From contig JBOHNM010000150.1 in the NCBI GenBank assembly GCA_050730675.1, forward strand, positions 1 through 10,029: DNA of 10,029 nt, read 5' to 3'. Each line of letters begins with the position of its first letter. The stretch's first letter is position 1. The DNA is from JBOHNM01 sp050730675 (GTDB taxonomy: Bacteria > Planctomycetota > Phycisphaerae > Phycisphaerales > UBA1924). The notes under the pieces were generated by a model. It was not told the DNA's origin. It saw only the letters and a program-made list of their open reading frames with translations, and made no database searches. Both the position numbers and the translations under genes were made by a program. This document shows positions 6,151-10,029 of the stretch, in pieces.

Positions 6151-7837
6151 CGCTTCCCTCCCGCAGCGCCGCTCGCAATGCCGCCCGTCGCGCCGCGTTC
6201 TCCCGCCTCGCCGCGGCCGATGGCGTCACGCCCAGCCGCGTCGCTAGTTGCGTCATCGTCGTCGGTGGTCCACCGTTCCATCCGAACCGCGCTCCCAACA
6301 GTGCCCGCGCATCCGTCGTCACCGCTCCCGCAACGAGTCCTCTCCGCACGCCCGGCGGCGGCTCGCACCACGATTGCCACGGCGACACGCTCCGCGTCCA
6401 ATCCGCCAGCCGCGCCGGCTGTTCGACGATCAGCGTCATCGCCCGCGTCGGCACACGCACTGCGGGTGAGACCACCGCGGCGCCCTCCACCGCTATCCAC
6501 CGCGCCACCACGCGGCTCAACTCCAATCCAGCCGGCGCGGCCAATCGCCCGCCCTTGCTCGGGTCGAAGCGCTCCACCGCCGCACCCAGCGCGTCGAGGC
6601 ACATCCTCAGCACCCGCGCTCCCGCCGCCGCCGGCAATTCCAGCAACGGCCGCCCCACGCTCGACTCGATCGTGTTCAGCAACAGAAGCTGCTCGCTCCG
6701 GATCAGCTCGGCCTTCAGCCGCGCCGCCCAGCGCAGGTCCGTCACCACCGCGTCCAGCCCCGTGGCCGCGGGCGAGCGTTCATTCAACCGCTGCACGCTC
6801 TCGTGCGCGCGCTGTCGCAGGAACCAGTACCCCATCGCCCGCGCCCGCTCCTCGCCCGCATCCGGCCAACCCGTTGCAACCGCCGCCGCCACATGCTCGG
6901 CCAACACCTCCGCTCCCGGCGCACCCAAACCCGTGGCGCACGGCTCCAGCTTCAGCACACCCGGCTTGAGCGCCGCCGCCAGTTCATCGCTCGAAGGCCG
7001 GTGCGGGATCGCCCGCAGCATCTCTACCAGCGCCGCGCCGCCCGCCCGCAGCACCGTCGGCACACTCTTATCCAGCCGCTTGCCGATCTCCGCCGCCTCG
7101 ATCCCCCACCGCAGGGCCCGCGCGATCATCTTCCCGTCCCGCGCCGTCAGCGGCCCGCGTCCGCCGAAGACCGGCTCGCGCGCCTCCCGCTCATGTCGCG
7201 CGAGCAATTGCCGCACCGCCTCGTGCGAGCGCCCGAACCGCGAAGCCAGCCGCTTCGCCGCCGCGCTCAACGTCAATCCCAGCCGCCTTCGATACGCCGC
7301 GGCACGCCGCACCATCTCCCCCTCGACATCCGCTTCAATCCGCGTGAACGCCCGCGCTCTGCCAAGCTTCTCTCCGCGCGCCGCCTCGAACGCCTCCACC
7401 ATCGCGAGTGAAAATACCAGCCGCCCGCGCCGATCCGGCCCCGTCACCCGCCGCCCGATCAACCCCTCGCGCCGCGACCGCTCCAGTGTCTTGGCGCTCA
7501 CGCCCCACCGCCTGCACAACTCCGCACGCGACAGCCACTGCGGCGGCCCGAAGTCCTCAAGCTTGTACCGCGCCGGCGTACACAGCCGCTCCACCAGCGC
7601 CCCCAGGTCCGCCCGCAGCGCGCCCCCCACCACCAGCGCCGGCTCGCGCACCTCCGGCCGGTACCCCGTGATCTGGAAGACCAGCCAGTCTTCCGGGTAC
7701 GTCACCTCCGGCTCGATCCGCTCCCACAGCGCCTCGGCCCGCTCCACGTGCTTGCGCGCCGTCTCCGGCGGCGAAAACTTGAGCTGCTCCGCCAATCCGG
7801 CGAGCGCCGACACGCGCAGTTTCGGGAGCGGAGGCAT
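6137..7837 (-). CDS. HTH/sigma-70-like protein with degenerate promoter-contact residues
   Basis: The 566-residue product begins with about 95 residues of no recognised fold. A MerR-like helix-turn-helix follows (101-125, ELCRRWGVSAKTLERSRREG), then a second HTH (189-215, KRLASRFGRSHEAVRQLL) and a third (about 230-265). Residues 335-566 resemble sigma-70: region 2 (371-450, with AAVERFDPSKGGR), region 3.0 (457-469, PAVRVPTRAMTLI) and region 4 (508-557, ARFGWNGG...LATRLGVT). The layout matches planctomycete sigma factors I recall, in which repeated HTH units precede sigma regions. The residues that melt and read the -10 and contact the -35 are mostly replaced, so it may be a sigma-derived regulator rather than a working sigma factor. 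It has no Shine-Dalgarno, but an in-frame stop just upstream fixes the ATG. It is the middle gene between mqnA and GT9. Confidence 0.72.
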   Translation of the reverse strand: MPPLPKLRVSALAGLAEQLKFSPPETARKHVERAEALWERIEPEVTYPEDWLVFQITGYRPEVREPALVVGGALRADLGALVERLCTPARYKLEDFGPPQWLSRAELCRRWGVSAKTLERSRREGLIGRRVTGPDRRGRLVFSLAMVEAFEAARGEKLGRARAFTRIEADVEGEMVRRAAAYRRRLGLTLSAAAKRLASRFGRSHEAVRQLLARHEREAREPVFGGRGPLTARDGKMIARALRWGIEAAEIGKRLDKSVPTVLRAGGAALVEMLRAIPHRPSSDELAAALKPGVLKLEPCATGLGAPGAEVLAEHVAAAVATGWPDAGEERARAMGYWFLRQRAHESVQRLNERSPAATGLDAVVTDLRWAARLKAELIRSEQLLLLNTIESSVGRPLLELPAAAGARVLRMCLDALGAAVERFDPSKGGRLAAPAGLELSRVVARWIAVEGAAVVSPAVRVPTRAMTLIVEQPARLADWTRSVSPWQSWCEPPPGVRRGLVAGAVTTDARALLGARFGWNGGPPTTMTQLATRLGVTPSAAARRENAARRAALRAALREGSDGVR

Positions 7838-7854
7838 GGAAAGTCACCAGACCA

Positions 7855-7970
7855 TTTCACCACAGCGATCACAATGGGACACAGGATCGCCCCACGCCGC
7901 ATCGCACCCGAACCGTCACAACCCACTCTTCTGCATTGCCCTGTATCGCTCTGTGTCCTCTGTGGTGAAA
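7855..7970. repeat. Inverted-repeat element with CACCACAG ends, overlapping the end of mqnA
   Basis: TTTCACCACAG on the plus strand at 7855-7865 is repeated exactly on the minus strand at 7970-7960. The similarity continues inward imperfectly for about 20 bases (CACA, G, GA, ACAGG in register; 13 of 20 match). The whole is about 116 bases. The minus-strand arm reads ACCACAGAGGACACAGAG, a motif I recall as a dispersed repeat in planctomycete and other bacterial genomes. Its translation gives the TTEDTE-type protein tails seen here at the end of MqnA. It is probably a small palindromic or MITE-like element. Confidence 0.6.
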
Positions 7971-8812
7971 ACGCCTTCCACCCACTTCGCTGCACAGACA
8001 GGCAGCAATCCCTCCGACGCACACTCGCTCAAGAACCGCTCCACCGCCTCCCGCTCCCGCGGCCCCACCGCGTACCGCAAAAGCTCCTCCACATACCGCC
8101 GCGCCAAATCCCGTGGCCAACGCCGCTCTGTCGCGTACCGCTGCACGATCCAGTCCAGCCGCGCCGTGTTCCGCAGCCGCTGACGGTCCAGAAGCGCCAC
8201 CGCCGCCTGCACCCGCTGCCCCTCCGCGTCCGCCGCGCGGCACATCCACACCGCGTAAACAAACGGCAGCCCCGTCCACGCGTGCCACGCCTCGCCCAGG
8301 TCAAGCTGGTACGGGTACCGCACCGCCGGCGGCGAATCCGTCACCACCTTGTCGCCGATCATCAAGAGCGTCTCGGGCCACTCGCCGTCCTCGTCGCCCC
8401 CCTCGCCGACAGCGATCCGTTCCCTCGCGTCAAAATCCACGACAATGGGCTTGGCTCCGAACCGCTTCCGCAGCAGAAGCTGCGCCAGGATCACCGACGT
8501 GTGCGAATCGGTGTCCGCGTGCAGGCGCATCACCTGCTCCAGCGGCATGCGGCTGAACAGCCGCACCGTCAGCGTCGGCCCGTCGCACCCGATCATCCCC
8601 GCCGGCAGCAGCGCCAGCGGCACATCGCTCTCCGCCGACTTCGCCAGGTCCACCAGCGACGCCAGCGCGATCTCCACCTCACCCCCGCGCAGCATCGGCG
8701 CCAGCTTGCTCGGCACCGCCGCCACCAGTTCCAGATCGCGGCAAACCCCCAGCCCCTCCACCAGGGGCAGCGTGTTGAGGTACTTCACATACCCGATACG
8801 AACGGTGTCCAT
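7916..8812 (-). CDS. mqnA: Chorismate dehydratase of the futalosine menaquinone pathway
   Basis: MqnA dehydrates chorismate to 3-[(1-carboxyvinyl)oxy]benzoate, the first step of the futalosine route to menaquinone. The 298-residue product has the family features of a periplasmic-binding-protein-like fold: VRIGYVKYLNTLPL (4-17), GCDGPTLTVRLFSR (75-88), DTDSHTSVILAQLLL (100-114), LLMIGDKVV (149-157) and DLGEAWHAWTGLPFVYAVW (171-189). The ATG at 8812 is chosen because homology begins there; an in-frame TTG at 8851 adds unrelated residues. There is no Shine-Dalgarno, and a -10-like TAGAAT ends six bases before the A of the ATG, suggesting a leaderless message. Residues 282-298 are encoded by the repeat element at 7855-7970, so the native end was probably near residue 281. 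Other mqn genes are not in the window. Confidence 0.93.
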   Translation of the reverse strand: MDTVRIGYVKYLNTLPLVEGLGVCRDLELVAAVPSKLAPMLRGGEVEIALASLVDLAKSAESDVPLALLPAGMIGCDGPTLTVRLFSRMPLEQVMRLHADTDSHTSVILAQLLLRKRFGAKPIVVDFDARERIAVGEGGDEDGEWPETLLMIGDKVVTDSPPAVRYPYQLDLGEAWHAWTGLPFVYAVWMCRAADAEGQRVQAAVALLDRQRLRNTARLDWIVQRYATERRWPRDLARRYVEELLRYAVGPREREAVERFLSECASEGLLPVCAAKWVEGVFTTEDTERYRAMQKSGL

Positions 8813-8817
8813 GGCCA

Positions 8818-8841
8818 ATTCTACGATCGCAAACCGATCGC
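8818..8841 (-). promoter_or_regulatory. Candidate leaderless promoter and operator of mqnA
   Basis: On the minus strand TAGAAT (8823-8818) matches the -10 consensus at five of six positions and sits five bases before the mqnA ATG, so transcription would start at or next to the start codon. Immediately upstream are two copies of GCGATCG (8841-8835 and 8830-8824), 11 bases apart, one helical turn. They fill the spacer; the bases at the expected -35 are a poor match. This suggests a protein-binding site at an activator-dependent or repressed promoter. Confidence 0.45.
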
Positions 8842-8877
8842 TCGCCTGCAACCCGTAGCCGGTCTCAATCGAATGTT

Positions 8878-10015
8878 GTGAGTATGTGGGGGGTTGTCAT
8901 TCGAACATTTTGTGCAGCAGTGGCTTGCCAAGTGGGTATTGCCACGTCGCGTGCAGACCCTTTGCCCTCCATGATTGGATTGGGCACGTTGGACGGTTAC
9001 ACACTTTCGAATGCCCAATCGGTAAGCGACGATGGCTCAACAGTCGTGGGCTACTGCCAAGGTCCGCTCTCCTACCGTGCATTCCGTTGGAGTGCGACAG
9101 CCGGAATGGTGGACCTCGGAACCTATTCCACCGATGCGCGCTATACCGGTGCCTGGTCGACCAATCATGACGGAACCGCCATTGTGGGCTTTGCCTACAT
9201 CGCGATGAGACCGCCACAAACATTCTTGTGGAGTGTACAATCGGGAATGGGCCATCTTCCAAATTCCGGGTTATGCAACTGCGGGTGCGACCCTCAGCGC
9301 CGATGCCAGTACGATTGTTGGCACGTTTACGGGTGCTGGTGACGTCTACCACGCGTGGCGATGGTCCGCGGGCACTGGAGCTCAGCCACTGTTTCCCGGC
9401 ACCGTCGAGCCTTCATTTGCAGCCGACGTGAGCGCGGATGGATCAGTGATCGCCGGATCAATGGGCTCGCCCCCGTTTCAGCATGCGTACCGATGGTCAG
9501 CGGCGAGTGCCCTTCAGGATCTCGGCACCCTTCAGGGACGCCCATACTCCGAGGCTCGCGCCGTGAGCGGCAACGGAAGTGTCATCGTCGGTTCCTCCGG
9601 TTCACCCGAAGATCCGCAGATCCGAGCTTGCCTATGGACCAATGAAGGCGGGATTCGCGATCTAGGGGCGCTCACGGCTCATGAAGGGTCGTATGCGTAC
9701 GCAACGAACCACGACGGAACCGTCGTCGTCGGAATGTCGGGAGATTCGGCCTTCCTCTGGCGGGCCGACCTCGGCATGGTCGACCTGAGTCTGTACCTCA
9801 CTTCACTTGGCCTTGATCTCACCGCTTGGACACTTACGAGTGCCAACGGAGTCAGCGCTGACGGGTTGACGATCGTCGGAGTCGGAAGCCACAATGGCAT
9901 CAACGAGGCTTGGATTGCTTCGATACCGTCGCCTAGTTTCGCGGCAGTATTCGCTTGTGGCGTGTTGATGGCGCATCGACGTCGTGCATCAAGCTGTTCG
10001 GTAATGCGCCGCTAG
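8878..10015 (+). pseudogene. Secreted HAF-repeat protein with exosortase-type C-terminus, frameshifted
   Basis: The first frame (8878-9342, GTG start; an ATG at 8884 is also possible) opens with a signal peptide cut after SRA at residue 26, then HAF-type repeats. From about 9260 the repeats continue in the next frame to the TAG at 10013-10015. Restoring one base near 9257-9266 joins GMGHLP to IPGYATAG. About seven units share a core such as SADGSVIAG or NHDGTVVVG and an RWSA- or FLW-type strand, followed in most by DLGTL-like segments; such repeats are expected to form a beta-propeller-like extracellular domain. The end, IPSPSFAAVFACGVLMAHRRR, resembles a PEP-CTERM sorting signal: Pro motif, hydrophobic stretch and Arg cluster. 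There is no visible Shine-Dalgarno. GC is lower than in the neighbours. The role is unknown. A sequencing error or programmed frameshift are alternatives to true decay. Confidence 0.75.
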
Positions 10016-10029
10016 ACTGCCCGCGCATG

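Noticed and set aside
7855..7970. Insertion sequence or transposase remnant
   Set aside because: No transposase-like coding sequence and no visible target-site duplication; only a short inverted-repeat element is supported.
6555..8183. Plus-strand open frame of 542 codons opposite the sigma-like gene
   Set aside because: Ser/Arg/Pro-rich composition typical of antisense shadows; it spans two real minus-strand genes and a repeat.
7748..8881. Plus-strand open frame of 377 codons opposite mqnA
   Set aside because: His/Arg/Pro-rich shadow of mqnA with no ribosome site.
1..10029. CRISPR array, tRNA, rRNA or phage genes
   Set aside because: No regularly spaced direct repeats, no cloverleaf or rRNA-like segments, and no phage-type proteins seen on reading both strands.

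Overview
The window is GC-rich DNA (for example 46 G/C in bases 6841-6900) that most resembles a planctomycete, probably of the Phycisphaerae. The reasons are a sigma-70-like protein with the N-terminal helix-turn-helix layout I know from planctomycetes, a futalosine-pathway menaquinone gene, and an extracellular repeat protein ending in an exosortase-type tail with an IPSPS motif. The taxon is inference; there is no rRNA or other marker gene here.

Nearly everything is on the minus strand. Reading right to left: at 8812 mqnA begins a cluster with a degenerate HTH/sigma-70-like gene and a family 9 glycosyltransferase (mqnA, sigma-like, GT9; the last two overlap by 14 bases). Next is a very short transcription unit (5109-4860) with a clear promoter, a leader hairpin, a perfect Shine-Dalgarno, a 34-codon ORF and an intrinsic terminator. 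About 430 bases of hairpin-rich non-coding sequence follow, then an 81-codon basic small protein (4439-4194). After that comes an exported four-helix protein matching cytochrome b562, with both haem ligands kept (4034-3462) and its own terminator (3383-3414). The last group is an exported methyltransferase-like protein (3310-2204), gatB (2178-583, only 25 bases downstream) and the start of a lipoprotein alpha/beta hydrolase that runs off the left edge (510-1).

The only plus-strand gene (8878-10015) encodes a secreted HAF-repeat protein. It is lower in GC than its neighbours (32 of 60 in bases 9001-9060) and is broken by a one-base frameshift near 9260.

I see no phage, transposase, CRISPR, tRNA or rRNA. 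The parts most worth a second look are: the sigma-like protein that has lost the promoter-contact residues of both region 2 and region 4; the self-contained 34-codon gene; the apparently leaderless mqnA promoter with an 11-base-phased direct repeat; a roughly 116-base inverted-repeat element that supplies the C-terminus and stop codon of mqnA; and the cytochrome b562-like protein on a Gly/Gln/Pro tether.
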